Source: Siphonobacter curvatus
GTDB lineage: Bacteria; Bacteroidota; Bacteroidia; Cytophagales; Spirosomataceae
Direction: 5' to 3'
DNA length: 64,000 bases
NCBI RefSeq assembly: GCF_002943425.1
Contig: NZ_PTRA01000001.1
Location: 2,108,001 to 2,172,000 of the forward strand
A program made the translations under genes and the position numbers. Every line of letters begins with the position of its first letter. Position 1 is the stretch's first letter. The notes below the pieces were generated by a model that made no database searches, was not told the DNA's origin, and worked only from the letters and a program-made list of their open reading frames with translations. Shown piece by piece: positions 44,782-54,511 of the stretch.

Positions 44782-45315
44782 ATGACAAAGATTAACGTAA
44801 TCGCTACCCTGTGTCTGCTTCTTGGACTGGTTCAATTTTCACAGGCCCAAATGACCCTTGAAGAAAACGTCAAAGAGTGGGAGCGGGCCAAGGCCTACAC
44901 CAAAGAGTACTTGGATGCCATGCCTGAGTCGGGCTATAGCCTCAAGCCTACGGCTGAAATCCGGTCTTTTGCCCAGCAAATGCTTCATCTAAGCGATGCC
45001 AATTACGGATTTGCTTCAGCCGCTACGGGTGAGAAAAGCCCATATGGAATGGGGGAGTTGGAAAAATCGACGACGGATCTATCGAAAGCGAATGTGACCA
45101 AGCTAGTCTTAGCGGGGTATGATTTTGTGATTGAAGGCATAAAGAAGCTGAAACCCACTCAGCTCAATGAAAAGGTTAAACTCTTTGGTCGGTTCGAGAT
45201 GACGCGGGCCATGGTTTTAGCGAAGGATTTTGAACATCAGACACATCACCGGGGACAAACTACAGTTTACCTGCGGTTAGCAGGGGTAACTCCGCCTCAG
45301 GAAAAATTATTCTAA
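44782..45315 (+). CDS. Exported DinB-superfamily protein
   Basis: From the ATG at 44782 this gives 177 residues. The start is chosen because it gives a clean signal peptide (TKINVIATLCLLLGLVQFSQAQ). The mature part is a DinB four-helix bundle with histidines in QMLHLSDANYG and HQTHHRGQTTVYLR. Exported DinB proteins are common in Bacteroidota; their role is unknown. A terminator follows. Confidence 0.85.
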   Translation: MTKINVIATLCLLLGLVQFSQAQMTLEENVKEWERAKAYTKEYLDAMPESGYSLKPTAEIRSFAQQMLHLSDANYGFASAATGEKSPYGMGELEKSTTDLSKANVTKLVLAGYDFVIEGIKKLKPTQLNEKVKLFGRFEMTRAMVLAKDFEHQTHHRGQTTVYLRLAGVTPPQEKLF

Positions 45316-45333
45316 CTTTCTCGGTTTTACCAA

Positions 45334-45380
45334 CTAAGCCCCGCCCAGACCATTCACTCAATGGTCTGGACGGGGCTTAG
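45334..45380 (+). terminator. Long hairpin terminator after the DinB gene
   Basis: A 21-base arm pairs with 45360-45380 with a single mismatch around CACTC; it lies 18 bases after the stop. Confidence 0.8.
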
Positions 45381-45588
45381 TCTATACTAGTCATTGGTTC
45401 ATAGAAAATGGCCAGGGGAGAAAGTTCTTTAACCGACAAACCTACGCTTTAATCAATGTAAATGATTGATGCCCAGAACCTATTTATCTTTTGCTCCTCC
45501 GCTCCAAGTACTATTTTTTATAAAAAATAATCTATTTCATCTTGAAATTTACATATTAGCTCTAATTGTACTATTCAGTCAAATCCAG

Positions 45589-46449
45589 ATGAAACAAGTC
45601 CTGCAATTTATGGTCATTAGTTGGGTCATTGCTTCCTGCAATCAGGTAGAAAAGCCTACTGCACAGGTTGATGAGCCTACTAAGTATGGGTCCAATCAGG
45701 GGAAATATGTAACCCTATATCAAACAAAAATCTATTATGAAGAGTATGGGAAAGGCGTTCCGTTGTTGCTTTTGCACCAGGGGTTAGGATCGATAGAAAA
45801 CTTGTCGGGTATCATACCCGAACTGTCAAAACACTACCGGGTGATCGCACCGGATGCTCCGGGACACGGTCGCTCGGAGCACGCGGATACTTTGAGTGGC
45901 GAACGAATGGCCGAGTACTACTCGCAACTGATCGATCAGTTGGGGCTGGATAGTGCGTATGTGATGGGTTGGAGCCTGGGCGGAAACACAGCTTTACTGC
46001 TGGCAGCCAAAAGACCCGACAAAATAAAGAAAGTGGTAAGCGGTGCGTCGAACGCCAAAGCAAGCGGACTGACCGAGGAGGGACGTAACTTATTGAAAGA
46101 ATACACGGTTGAAGCCGTCAAGGAAGATAAAGATTGGTTAGAACATTATCAGCAGATGAATCCAGAACCGGAAAAGTGGATCAAGTTTTGGGAGGACAAT
46201 CAGAAAATGTGGGCCAGGGAGATTAAAATCCCAGACGATAAACTCACCGCCATCCACGTACCGGTATTACTCATTCGTGGGGACAGAGACCTCATTAAAC
46301 TGGAACACACGATAGCCATGTATAAAGCACTCCGCTATGGACAATTATGTGTGTATCCGAATGTAGGACACGAAATGCCCGAGGAGAAAGGATCAATACT
46401 GGCTGGGATCGCGATTGATTTTCTGAATCAAAGAAACGCTCCTAACTAA
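45589..46449 (+). CDS. Lipid-anchored alpha/beta hydrolase
   Basis: From the ATG at 45589 this gives 286 residues. The start is chosen because it yields a lipoprotein signal (KQVLQFMVISWVIASC, lipobox VIAS-C). The hydrolase fold has HQGLGS near the oxyanion hole, DAPGHGRSEH, the nucleophile elbow GWSLGGNTA, the Asp in IRGDRDLI and the His in NVGHEMPEE. Substrate unknown; close relatives include epoxide-hydrolase- and haloperoxidase-like enzymes. Confidence 0.85.
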   Translation: MKQVLQFMVISWVIASCNQVEKPTAQVDEPTKYGSNQGKYVTLYQTKIYYEEYGKGVPLLLLHQGLGSIENLSGIIPELSKHYRVIAPDAPGHGRSEHADTLSGERMAEYYSQLIDQLGLDSAYVMGWSLGGNTALLLAAKRPDKIKKVVSGASNAKASGLTEEGRNLLKEYTVEAVKEDKDWLEHYQQMNPEPEKWIKFWEDNQKMWAREIKIPDDKLTAIHVPVLLIRGDRDLIKLEHTIAMYKALRYGQLCVYPNVGHEMPEEKGSILAGIAIDFLNQRNAPN

Positions 46450-46738
46450 GGGGCTTTTGAAATGACACTCCAGGGTGGAAACGCTATTCATAGGATCGGC
46501 CCAAGGGTGAAGCACTCTTTTCGAAGCAAACTAAGTTTCAAAGGTCCGTAAGGAAAATAGAATGCGGTCTTTTGTGGTTGTTTAGGTACGAAGAAGTGGC
46601 CATTTCCCCGTACCTAAATTCCCCGTAACTCCGTGATTTCACCCAGTGTATTAGGGCTATAAGTTACAGTACTGCTTTCCTTTCATAGTACGGCATCAAT
46701 GGCAGTAGCGTACTCGGCAGGATATTGCATCCCCCAAA

Positions 46739-48145
46739 CTATTGTTCTAAGTAATCCCTTGCAAAGGCTACCCAATCCTTGATTGATGGATCTAAATACA
46801 CATCGGGCTGAATACCAATGTTATCAATGGGATAGTCTGGCAACCGTAAGGCTCGATACGTGGGCATGAATAATTGAAAGGGAGGGCAATCAAAGTCAAT
46901 TAGAAAGGCATTTCCGTAATCCAAGGCCCCATAGCTGGGGGTGCCTAGTACCTTGACTTTTTTACTTTGCTTGGCAATAAATAAAAAATATTCCGCCGAA
47001 CTGCCGGTGCCTTTGTTGGCAAGAATAATAATCTGCTGAGGACTTTTAAGAGCTACGGTTAGGGTATCAATAAAAAAAGATTTTCCGGTACTGGTAAAGT
47101 TTACAAACCTTCCCAAATTTGCCTTTAATGTCTGAATCTGTTGATCGATTTTCTGCGTTGGCGTATCCTTACCCAGGCTTTTTTTATACGTTTCTAAATT
47201 ATTAATATACGTTTGAGTAGCCAGGAATTCGACTCCTGTATGGCGTATAAACTTTCCTGAAATGTAGGGGAGTAGTTTTTGATAGGCATCCGTAGTTCCG
47301 CCGGGATTGCCCCGCAGGTCAATGATCAGATTTTGACTAGATTCCAGTAAGGCAGTATGCTCAGTAAGCAGCTGGTTGATCGTCTCTACATGCTGGTACT
47401 CAAAACTGGGTAGTCTTAAGACTGAGGTCTTTGCTGATACTTTTTTGAAGTAAAAGCCTTCCAGTTCTTTGCGACGGCTTTCGATCTGGCCGTTGTCGAT
47501 GCGGGGTTTGGGAGTTTGTTTAGTTAAGACCACCTGGATCTGCTCTAAAAACAAAAGGGCTCCATAAAAACTTTGATACTGTCCTTTCTGAATGGATCGG
47601 TCCATCAAGGCGTACGTAAAGCTACCATTGGCAAGCAACTTGAATTTAATGTCTTTCGGTTTCCAGGCATTGGAGGCAGACTCAAGGATGAACCCGATGT
47701 ATTCGTTAGCAGGGGTCTTCTTTAAACCAACTTTGTATCCTGGCATCGTATAAATGCCTTCCACACTGTCCGGTGTGGTTTGGAGATCTTTCTCAAATTC
47801 CTTTAAATCAATCGTCAGCTTCTCGCTAAATGTAGTAGTAGCTGCTACGAAGGGCGTGCCATTCGCTCCCACCCAGAGATGTGGATCTTTGAAAAAATCT
47901 GTATAGGTTTTCAATACACTCGGGCAGCCCTTCGCATCTCTACCCTTTGCCTGTTTATGAAGCGTTTGCTTGAGGCTTTGATAGAGGGAAGTGTCTTTGG
48001 TTTTACTTGAAAAGCCGGGGTATTCGCGTTCTACTTTGAGCACCAGTTTTTGCAAAGCTTGCGTACAGGGGCACTGGAGGGGTTGAGCTTGGAGGGGTAG
48101 GACAAGTAGTACGAAAAAGGCAGACAGGTAAAGTAATGGTTTCAT
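46739..48145 (-). CDS. Exported S41-family (C-terminal processing type) peptidase
   Basis: A 468-residue protein with a signal peptide (KPLLYLSAFFVLLVLPLQAQ). It has an N-terminal helical region with a conserved cysteine pair (CPC) and a central region. The S41 catalytic core follows: LIIDLRGNPGGTTDAY, then the serine in NKGTGSSAEYFLF, with a likely lysine partner in the downstream helix (AKQSKK). It ends with GIQPDVYLDPSIKDW. No PDZ domain is evident. The AraC regulator gene lies 70 bases upstream in the same direction. Confidence 0.88.
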   Translation of the reverse strand: MKPLLYLSAFFVLLVLPLQAQPLQCPCTQALQKLVLKVEREYPGFSSKTKDTSLYQSLKQTLHKQAKGRDAKGCPSVLKTYTDFFKDPHLWVGANGTPFVAATTTFSEKLTIDLKEFEKDLQTTPDSVEGIYTMPGYKVGLKKTPANEYIGFILESASNAWKPKDIKFKLLANGSFTYALMDRSIQKGQYQSFYGALLFLEQIQVVLTKQTPKPRIDNGQIESRRKELEGFYFKKVSAKTSVLRLPSFEYQHVETINQLLTEHTALLESSQNLIIDLRGNPGGTTDAYQKLLPYISGKFIRHTGVEFLATQTYINNLETYKKSLGKDTPTQKIDQQIQTLKANLGRFVNFTSTGKSFFIDTLTVALKSPQQIIILANKGTGSSAEYFLFIAKQSKKVKVLGTPSYGALDYGNAFLIDFDCPPFQLFMPTYRALRLPDYPIDNIGIQPDVYLDPSIKDWVAFARDYLEQ

Positions 48146-48215
48146 TGGGATACAAATCAGTTGTCGGGCAAAGGTAGGGGGGGCTGACTCGCTGAAATTG
48201 TAAAAATGGAAACAC

Positions 48216-49022
48216 TTAGATAAAGAGCCAAAGGCATTCCTGATCGGTATCTACCTTCTTAAAGAAAGTATAAGGACTGACAGAAGTAAATTGCTTGAAA
48301 TCTTTGATGAGGTGGGACTGATCGTAAAACAAGCTTTCGTGAGAGAGCTCCGTTAAACTTTTCATATTTTTTTGTTTCGCTATAGCTGCTCTAAAGCGAT
48401 GAATCTTACGATATTCTACCGGGGATTTACCGACTACTTTGCTAAAGAGCTTACTGAGGTACTGCCTTGAAAAGCCATTTTTATGAGCGATGCCCTCTAT
48501 TCTTTCTTCGGATTCAAGAGCCAAGATAACCTCTTTGATGGGTGGAAATTCTTTGATCTGTAGCTTTGAAAGCCAATACGCTTCCAACTTTTTTCGCTGA
48601 AGTATTCGATCTGAAGTCGAAAGAATCTCGGTCATGTTGGGAATGAAATCAGGAAAGGGATTAAAATCAAGGGCGGTATTTTGTTCAAAAAGCGTATGCG
48701 GATCCTTAATGAACTGATTGATTCCCAGAGGCTTAAAATAAATGGTTACTTCGAGTATGGGTCCATCGTAAAGCACTTCAATGGGCGTCGTATAACGAGA
48801 AACAAAGTTGGAGAGAACCGTTGGCTGAGCAGAGTGTCTAACGAAGAGTTTATTTTCTCCCATTTCGATAGCTACGTCCTGGCTTACGGAAACAATGAAA
48901 AAATTGTTAGGGAAGGTCCAATAATGAAGATTACTGGCATGTTCACTAGGGGAAATAAAGTAATACCCCTCGATATAGGGACTTAAGGCTTCTAACGTAG
49001 GTCTATAGAATTCCAGGTTCAT
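48216..49022 (-). CDS. AraC-family transcriptional regulator
   Basis: A 268-residue protein with an N-terminal sensor domain (TLEALSPYIEGYYFISPSE) and a C-terminal pair of helix-turn-helix motifs (about residues 165-255; IEGIAHKNGFSRQYLSKLFS, VVGKSPVEYRKIHRFRAAI, ESLFYDQSHLIKDFKQFTSV). It lies directly upstream of the S41 peptidase, probably in the same transcript. Confidence 0.88.
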   Translation of the reverse strand: MNLEFYRPTLEALSPYIEGYYFISPSEHASNLHYWTFPNNFFIVSVSQDVAIEMGENKLFVRHSAQPTVLSNFVSRYTTPIEVLYDGPILEVTIYFKPLGINQFIKDPHTLFEQNTALDFNPFPDFIPNMTEILSTSDRILQRKKLEAYWLSKLQIKEFPPIKEVILALESEERIEGIAHKNGFSRQYLSKLFSKVVGKSPVEYRKIHRFRAAIAKQKNMKSLTELSHESLFYDQSHLIKDFKQFTSVSPYTFFKKVDTDQECLWLFI

Positions 49023-49130
49023 GGGATCTCGTGTAAAGCTTGATCATAGGTAAATGCACTTGCAAAAAAGAACTAAATAAAGATTCAAGCAACGTTAGGA
49101 GATGCACCAACTAAAATTCAGATGCGTCGG

Positions 49131-49155
49131 CTCAGCGTGACCCGGTCACGCTGAG
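49131..49155. terminator. 11-bp perfect palindromic hairpin
   Basis: CTCAGCGTGAC and GTCACGCTGAG pair around CCG, downstream of the leftward monooxygenase gene. There is no T-run, so its role as terminator is likely but not certain. Confidence 0.5.
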
Positions 49156-49281
49156 CTAGCAATGGGCGATAAAGAGATATTTGCCGTATCGCGTAGTATC
49201 TATAACGTATGCTACTGCTGGCCTTAGCGAATTCAAGATAATTTACGATGATGCGTACGGATGAGAGGTGGCTAGGCATGC

Positions 49282-50394
49282 CTAAAAGGGAGTGGTTTGT
49301 GCGTTTCTTTTTTGAATATCATCTTCAGTTCTGGGAAGAAAAATGGTATGTAGGTTTTGTTGGGCTTCGGTCTGTACCTGTTCGATAAACGGGAGAAAGA
49401 TTTGATTATACGCCTGAAACGCTACCTCAATGTTTCCCTCGTGTTTTTGTAAGGCATCGGCTAAAGCGGCAGCACCACTGATGGCCAGGGAGCCCCCCAT
49501 ACCCGCCGCCGGAGAAGCACAATAAGCGGCATCGCCCACTAGGGCCACCCGGCCCTTGGTCCAGGAGGGCATTTTAATTTGGTAGAATTCAACGAAATAA
49601 AAATTATCCGACTGCTGCATTTCGTCTAATAGCTCGGCAGTTCGCCAGCTTTCGCCCGCAAACTGCTCAAGAATCAGTTGCCTTTGCTGTACTTTATTGC
49701 GGTAATCATAGGGGATCTCTTGATCGGAAACAAAGCTAAAAATAACGTCCGTTTTATTCTGGTAGGCATTTAGAGTAATGGATTTGCCCGGTACTCTATA
49801 AAGCTGCATGGTGCCTGGTTTGATCAGTAGTTTATTTAAAATCGTGAGTGAAGCATACGCATTTAAAAAATGGGCATAGTCCGCTTCCTTACCAAACCAA
49901 AGCTTTCTTACCCCCGAATGAACCCCATCGCAACCAATCACCAGATGAAAAGTACGTTGTAAACCAGTTCTAAATTCTACGTCTATCCCTTCTGTATGCT
50001 CTCGCAAGGCTGTAATGCTGTCGTCAAACAGAAAGGTAACGTCCGTTGATAACGCTTTGAAGAGAATATCAATTAATACTTCGCGTTCAATCTCTATCTC
50101 ATCAGAATCAATACCCTCCATTTGGATGAAGCCTTCCGTACCATCGTTCGCATTCTTGAACTCGACCCGGTCAACGTGTAAGCGTTGTTTGCTTAATTCA
50201 TCAAACAGCCCCATGCGTTTCACTACGTCTATTGTAGCACCTTTCAAGTCTACGGCAGCTCCATTAACTCGGGGTTGCGGGGCTATTTCAACTACGGTTA
50301 CCCGATACCCTAATTGATTCATCCACCAGGCTGTACTAAGTCCGGCTATACTAGCACCCGAAATGAGCACTTCTTGTCCTTTTATTGAGTCCAT
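49282..50394 (-). CDS. FAD-dependent monooxygenase (TetX/PHBH-type fold)
   Basis: From the ATG at 50394 this gives 370 residues; another ATG at 50412 would add six. The FAD-binding Rossmann motif is GASIAGLSTAWWMNQLGYRV. The DG motif is VIGCDGVHSGVRKLW and the second FAD contact is GRVALVGDAAYCASPAAGMG. The order and length fit class A flavoprotein monooxygenases, which oxidise aromatics or inactivate drugs such as tetracyclines; the substrate here is unknown. The AraC gene 79 bases upstream runs in the same direction. Confidence 0.88.
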   Translation of the reverse strand: MDSIKGQEVLISGASIAGLSTAWWMNQLGYRVTVVEIAPQPRVNGAAVDLKGATIDVVKRMGLFDELSKQRLHVDRVEFKNANDGTEGFIQMEGIDSDEIEIEREVLIDILFKALSTDVTFLFDDSITALREHTEGIDVEFRTGLQRTFHLVIGCDGVHSGVRKLWFGKEADYAHFLNAYASLTILNKLLIKPGTMQLYRVPGKSITLNAYQNKTDVIFSFVSDQEIPYDYRNKVQQRQLILEQFAGESWRTAELLDEMQQSDNFYFVEFYQIKMPSWTKGRVALVGDAAYCASPAAGMGGSLAISGAAALADALQKHEGNIEVAFQAYNQIFLPFIEQVQTEAQQNLHTIFLPRTEDDIQKRNAQTTPF

Positions 50395-50472
50395 GATTTG
50401 TATGATTTTCAATGGCTCAAAGGAACGTAGACAACTCAGGGTAATAAATGCCAGGACCGGGTAAGTATTGGA

Positions 50473-51348
50473 CTAATCGCGGCTTTTAGCTCGAAAGGCT
50501 AAGGCACTTAGGCCCGTAACTTTGGTAAAAAGCCGGGAAAAATAAGGGTAATCGTCGAAGCCTAAGGTAGCGGCAATTTCTTTCACCGATTGATCGGAGT
50601 GATAGAGCAAGCGTTTTGCTTCTAAAATGATGCGTTGCTGGATATGATGAGAAACGGACTGGCCAGTCGTATTTTTAACGCATTCGTTGAGATAAGCGGT
50701 TGAAAGATGTAATTGCTGAGCGTAGGCTGCCGGACGTTTGCCGGTCGTATAATTCCTTTCTAGCAGCTCCCTAAAAGCTTTGGTTATCATTTCACATCGC
50801 GAAAGCTTAGGGGTGGTTTGGGTTTGCTCTAAATAAGTGGCAAGAATCAGAGCAATCAGGGCGTTACAACTATCCTTTAGGATAGAGTGCCGTAAGGGAT
50901 CAGCCTTCCGTTTAAAAACGTTCAGGCAAAGGGCTACTGCCTGAGCAATGAGAGTTAAGGGTTCGGGTGCTAGGACTAAGGGCTTCAGCGGGGCGAGATG
51001 TTCTAAGCGATTCAAATACTCCGCGTTCAGATTTTCATTGGTAATAGCCAAACTGACGACGGTTACCTGACCAAGAGCTGTAGTCCGGTGTACCTGATTA
51101 GGATGGATGTAAATGACTGACGAGGGTTCCATTTGGTAGTGTTGGAAATCAACGTCAATATAAACGGTTCCCTCTTCCAGTAAGTGAAAGGTATGGGTGT
51201 TGTGGCGGTGTGCGAATCGACCTTCTTCAACAATACTGGGGTCATGTAAGGGAGGTAAATACGGGAAGGTTATTTTTTCAATGGAGATTCCCGTATCCCG
51301 CTCGTCCGTCATCGTATTAACTGGTATGAGTTTCGTTTTTTTAGTCAT
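50473..51348 (-). CDS. AraC-family transcriptional regulator with cupin-type sensor
   Basis: A 291-residue protein. The N-terminal cupin-like ligand domain (FAHRHNTHTFHLLEEGTVYI, SVIYIHPNQVHRTTAL) is followed by the AraC helix-turn-helix pair (about 190-285; AYAQQLHLSTAYLNECVKNT, SVKEIAATLGFDDYPYFSRLFTKVTG in parts). It likely controls the flavin monooxygenase immediately downstream. Confidence 0.9.
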   Translation of the reverse strand: MTKKTKLIPVNTMTDERDTGISIEKITFPYLPPLHDPSIVEEGRFAHRHNTHTFHLLEEGTVYIDVDFQHYQMEPSSVIYIHPNQVHRTTALGQVTVVSLAITNENLNAEYLNRLEHLAPLKPLVLAPEPLTLIAQAVALCLNVFKRKADPLRHSILKDSCNALIALILATYLEQTQTTPKLSRCEMITKAFRELLERNYTTGKRPAAYAQQLHLSTAYLNECVKNTTGQSVSHHIQQRIILEAKRLLYHSDQSVKEIAATLGFDDYPYFSRLFTKVTGLSALAFRAKSRD

Positions 51349-51707
51349 GGGGTTGCATTTCTTGGGGAAGACCAGAAAGGCTCTTCATTTTTCAATAATA
51401 TAGACGGCCCTGTTTTTAGACGTACCACTCCCGGTCTGTTTTACGATAGTGATACCTCACCAAACTTTTTCAACCAATCAAGAAACTCACGATCTGGTGA
51501 TCCGCATTAATTTTCTAAATATATCAGGATAGGAACGAAAAGGTAGACCGGTTATACCTATTCTCCCGTCCATCGGCAATCAGGAATTCGTACTGCCGAA
51601 AAGCCGCTTGCCTACTACCCAGCATTAGGTAGTAGGCAAATAGAGTAAATTCGTTGTGTATGCGAAGAGTGTTTTACGTAAGAAGCTTCGTGAGGCAGGC
51701 GACTAGT
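51349..51707. other. Gene-free stretch with a terminator hairpin
   Basis: No coding sequence. TTGCCTACTACC (51608-51619) pairs perfectly with GGTAGTAGGCAA (51628-51639); it lies downstream of the leftward gene ending at 51708 and is probably its terminator. Confidence 0.55.
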
Positions 51708-52364
51708 TTACTGCTCGGCCAGCAGAGGGGCTTTCCCTACAAAGTCGTTACTGGTTAAGGCGTCAACCATAAATCGAGCCAGCTGCTGGCGACTGATGGT
51801 AAAGGGGGAAGGGGTCTGCCCGTAATGCACCAGTAGTGTTCCACCAAGTTGCTTGTCATTAAGAGCTACGGGTCGGGCGATGACCCAGTCCAGATTCGAT
51901 TGCCGTAGTAAGGTTTCCTGGGCATCATGGTCGGCAAAGACCAGCTTGAAGTTCGTGAACCGGATCATCAGCCGCATGTACCAGGGGGCCAAGGGTTTGG
52001 AGTCTCCTGCTCCAATGGAAGAGAGGGTCACGATGCGTCGTAGGCCTAACTCGTTCATAGCCGTGATGGTATGATCCATGGTGGTCTTTAGCGTATGGGG
52101 TGGGGTCATTCGCTTAAGCGAGAAGGAGTCTGTCTCCGATAGTGCACTCAGCGTGCTAATGACAAAATCACACCCTTGCATGGCTCGCCGTACATCGGCT
52201 AGATAGGTAGGCAATCCGTGCACCACGGTGAGATGAGGAGACTGGATCGTAAGTTTTTCGGGATTACGGACTAAGGCAGTCACGGCATATCCCTGTTGTA
52301 ACGCGTAGGCTAGTACTAAACGGCCCGTGCGACCGGTAGCTCCATAGATTAAAATTCGTTTCAT
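51708..52364 (-). CDS. NAD(P)H-binding SDR-like protein
   Basis: From the ATG at 52364 this gives 218 residues, beginning KRILIYGATGRTGRLVLAYA with a clear dinucleotide-binding loop (GATGRTG). STLSALSETDSF, RIVTLSSIGAGDS and WVIARPVALND follow the atypical SDR (NmrA/BVR-B-like) pattern. The role may be flavin or quinone reduction, or redox sensing. It is divergent from the HxlR gene, a common pair in which the regulator controls the oxidoreductase. Confidence 0.87.
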   Translation of the reverse strand: MKRILIYGATGRTGRLVLAYALQQGYAVTALVRNPEKLTIQSPHLTVVHGLPTYLADVRRAMQGCDFVISTLSALSETDSFSLKRMTPPHTLKTTMDHTITAMNELGLRRIVTLSSIGAGDSKPLAPWYMRLMIRFTNFKLVFADHDAQETLLRQSNLDWVIARPVALNDKQLGGTLLVHYGQTPSPFTISRQQLARFMVDALTSNDFVGKAPLLAEQ

Positions 52365-52586
52365 ACGAATGAATAAAGGGTCAAGTTGCCCGTCAGTTAC
52401 TGGCACTTTTCTGGATGATCGCTGTCTGATTCGTCAAGGATCCGAACGTATCCCAACTGGGGCGTTCAAGGATCGGATTGAACAGGACGGCATCCAAGCG
52501 ATCCCTATCCAGCCAGGATCATCGTTGCGGCCTTGCTACTGCCTGCCAGCCTAAGGCCGTGCAAAAGTCTGGGCAGGTTTAGCTAG

Positions 52587-52631
52587 TTTTGGTATGAATT
52601 ACCAAAAGGATACCGGTTACCAAAAGGATAC
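52587..52631 (+). promoter_or_regulatory. Likely HxlR operator
   Basis: TTTTGGTA-N5-TACCAAAA is a perfect inverted repeat (52587-52607). TACCAAAAGGATAC is then repeated directly 18 bases downstream (52600-52613, 52618-52631). It lies just before the ATG at 52636 and explains why the frame extension to 52594 should not be taken as coding. Confidence 0.6.
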
Positions 52632-52635
52632 TATT

Positions 52636-53010
52636 ATGCTTAGTTGCCCCGGCTCTGCTAGCAAAAGTCAACACCAGGCGGTCCGTGATACGCTGGATGT
52701 GATCAGCGGCAAGTGGAAACTTGTTATTTTGGCCATGCTACTGGATCGGCCCTATCGGTTTAAGGAGCTAAGCCGTGAGCTTGGGATCTCCCCACGCGTT
52801 CTGTCGAAAGAATTACAGGAAATGGAACAGCATCAGCTGGTGAGGCGGACCGTATGTGATACGCGTCCAGTCACGGTCGAGTACGCAAGCAGCGATCACG
52901 GTCGTAGTCTACTAAGCGTCGTGCAGGCGATGAGTGATTGGGGATATCTGCACCACGAAACTATTGTGGGCAAAAAGCGTAGTGATGATCCTGCGGCTAA
53001 AATGGGTTGA
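52636..53010 (+). CDS. HxlR-family transcriptional regulator
   Basis: From the ATG at 52636 this gives 124 residues. The start is preferred to an earlier ATG at 52594 because that extension falls on the operator repeats. The winged helix shows DTLDVISGKWKLVILAMLLD, RFKELSRELGISPRVLSKEL and the wing TRPVTVEYASSDHGRSL. Cysteines near the start and in VCDTRP may serve redox sensing, as in HypR-type members. It probably represses itself and the divergent NAD(P)H-binding protein. Confidence 0.9.
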   Translation: MLSCPGSASKSQHQAVRDTLDVISGKWKLVILAMLLDRPYRFKELSRELGISPRVLSKELQEMEQHQLVRRTVCDTRPVTVEYASSDHGRSLLSVVQAMSDWGYLHHETIVGKKRSDDPAAKMG

Positions 53011-53324
53011 ATGCTAGCAAGACCTGCAAATTCATGGAGATTTCTTTACCTGTTGGTTAGCGATGTAGAACAATTCTGGAAAGTAGAAAGGCTACTTTTT
53101 GAGGCAAGCGTTTGCTTGAGTAGACCTGCTTTTATTCAAGGTCTCGGATCGCTTGAATAGACTAGGTCGTATTGTTTTGATGCTAATCGTGTCAGCGTAC
53201 TCGCATTAGTTGCGTGTGCGAGTCAAACGCTCGACTCACTAAAGAAAGTCGATGAGCCTGTTCAGTAAAGACTTCTTGAATCTTTTGGGCGGTACTAGGC
53301 AAAAGAGCCAATACAACAGTTAGA
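53011..53324. other. Gene-free stretch
   Basis: No coding sequence, no clear hairpin and no repeat seen between the HxlR gene and the stop of the leftward XylR-like gene. Confidence 0.4.
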
Positions 53325-54494
53325 TTAATTTATTGGCGTATACTTAAAACGACTTCTATATTCTTGCGGAGAATAACCATAAACTTGCCTAAACTGACGA
53401 CCTACATTTTTAGTGTCCGTAAAGCCCAGATCCAAGGCTATATCAAAAATAGCCTGATCCGTCTCCAGTAACTTTTTAGAGAATTTCTCCATTCGCAAGT
53501 TCTGCATGTACTTGTAAATCGGAAAACCCACCGATTGCTGAAATCTAAGCTCTAATGTTCGGCGAGAAAGGGGGAGTTGTCTGACTACATCTTCTACCTG
53601 AAGGTTTTTATCAATGTTTTGGTGAATGAATTTCAAAGCCATAGCAATGGATTCATCCTGAGTGGCATAGATATCGGTAGATTGTCGGGTTACGATTTGG
53701 GTGGGCCGAACTACGATGTCATAAAACTTGTCCGTTCCATGTTTGATCATGGATTCCAGCAAACGAGCGGCTTCATAGCCGCCTTTTTCAGCATCCTGAG
53801 CAATACTGGAAAGGGGAGGATCGGAAATTTCGCAGAACATGCCATCATTATCCACGCCCAATACGGCCACATCCTGGGGAATGCGAATGCCCGAGTGGCG
53901 GCAGGCCTCGGTGATATGTAAACCCAAACGATCATCACAGGACATGATGGCGATAGGCTTGGGTAATGATGTGAGCCACTGGCTCAACGCACTGGGCTTG
54001 TAATACCATAACTCTTCACTGCTTTCTTCCTGGTTTTCGAAGTAATGAACCGAGTGCCCCACCTGATGCAATCGCTCTTCAAAACCTTGCGATCGTTCAC
54101 GGGACCAAACGATGTGTTCAAAACCATAAAAGGCAAAATGCCGAAAGCCCTTGCGAAGAAAATAGTCGGCTCCCATTGCTCCCGCCTCGCGGTGTGCTCC
54201 CGTGATGTTAGGGATCTGGGTAAAACGTTCTTTAAAGTCCTGAGCAATCGTTGGAATACCTGACTTTACAATGGTACTAATGCTGGAATCATTATAGAGT
54301 TGACCAATGATGCCATCGGCTCCCCATTCTTTGGCCCAATCAAGAATCCCTTCCATGCCCAGCGTCTCCCGATTGTAAAGGGGCATGAGGCAAAAAATCC
54401 AGGGACCTTTCTCCCGGGAATAACGGGTAATGCCTTTCAGTAATTCTTTGCTATATTCTTCGGAAAAATCGATCAGTAAAATGATTTTGTACAT
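53325..54494 (-). CDS. XylR-like transcriptional regulator (LacI-type sensor plus AraC-type DNA-binding domain)
   Basis: A 389-residue protein. The first 270 residues form a periplasmic-binding-protein-like ligand domain (IILLIDFSEEYSKELLKGI, GIIGQLYNDSSIS, AIMSCDDRLGLHITEACR, QDVAVLGVDNDGMFCEISDPP). The last 100 form an AraC helix-turn-helix pair (VEDVVRQLPLSRRTLELRFQ, DIALDLGFTDTKNVGRQFRQ, YGYSPQEYRSRF). This is the XylR architecture of sugar-responsive activators. It is the last gene of the five-gene leftward operon, 17 bases after the ROK gene, and is the natural candidate to bind the TTACGCAA sites at 59968. Confidence 0.92.
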   Translation of the reverse strand: MYKIILLIDFSEEYSKELLKGITRYSREKGPWIFCLMPLYNRETLGMEGILDWAKEWGADGIIGQLYNDSSISTIVKSGIPTIAQDFKERFTQIPNITGAHREAGAMGADYFLRKGFRHFAFYGFEHIVWSRERSQGFEERLHQVGHSVHYFENQEESSEELWYYKPSALSQWLTSLPKPIAIMSCDDRLGLHITEACRHSGIRIPQDVAVLGVDNDGMFCEISDPPLSSIAQDAEKGGYEAARLLESMIKHGTDKFYDIVVRPTQIVTRQSTDIYATQDESIAMALKFIHQNIDKNLQVEDVVRQLPLSRRTLELRFQQSVGFPIYKYMQNLRMEKFSKKLLETDQAIFDIALDLGFTDTKNVGRQFRQVYGYSPQEYRSRFKYTPIN

Positions 54495-54511
54495 AGCGAA
54501 GCAGGAGCGAG

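Noticed and set aside
52369-52554. 61-codon rightward open frame between the NAD(P)H-binding protein and HxlR genes
   Set aside because: It covers the divergent promoter region and has no recognisable domain.
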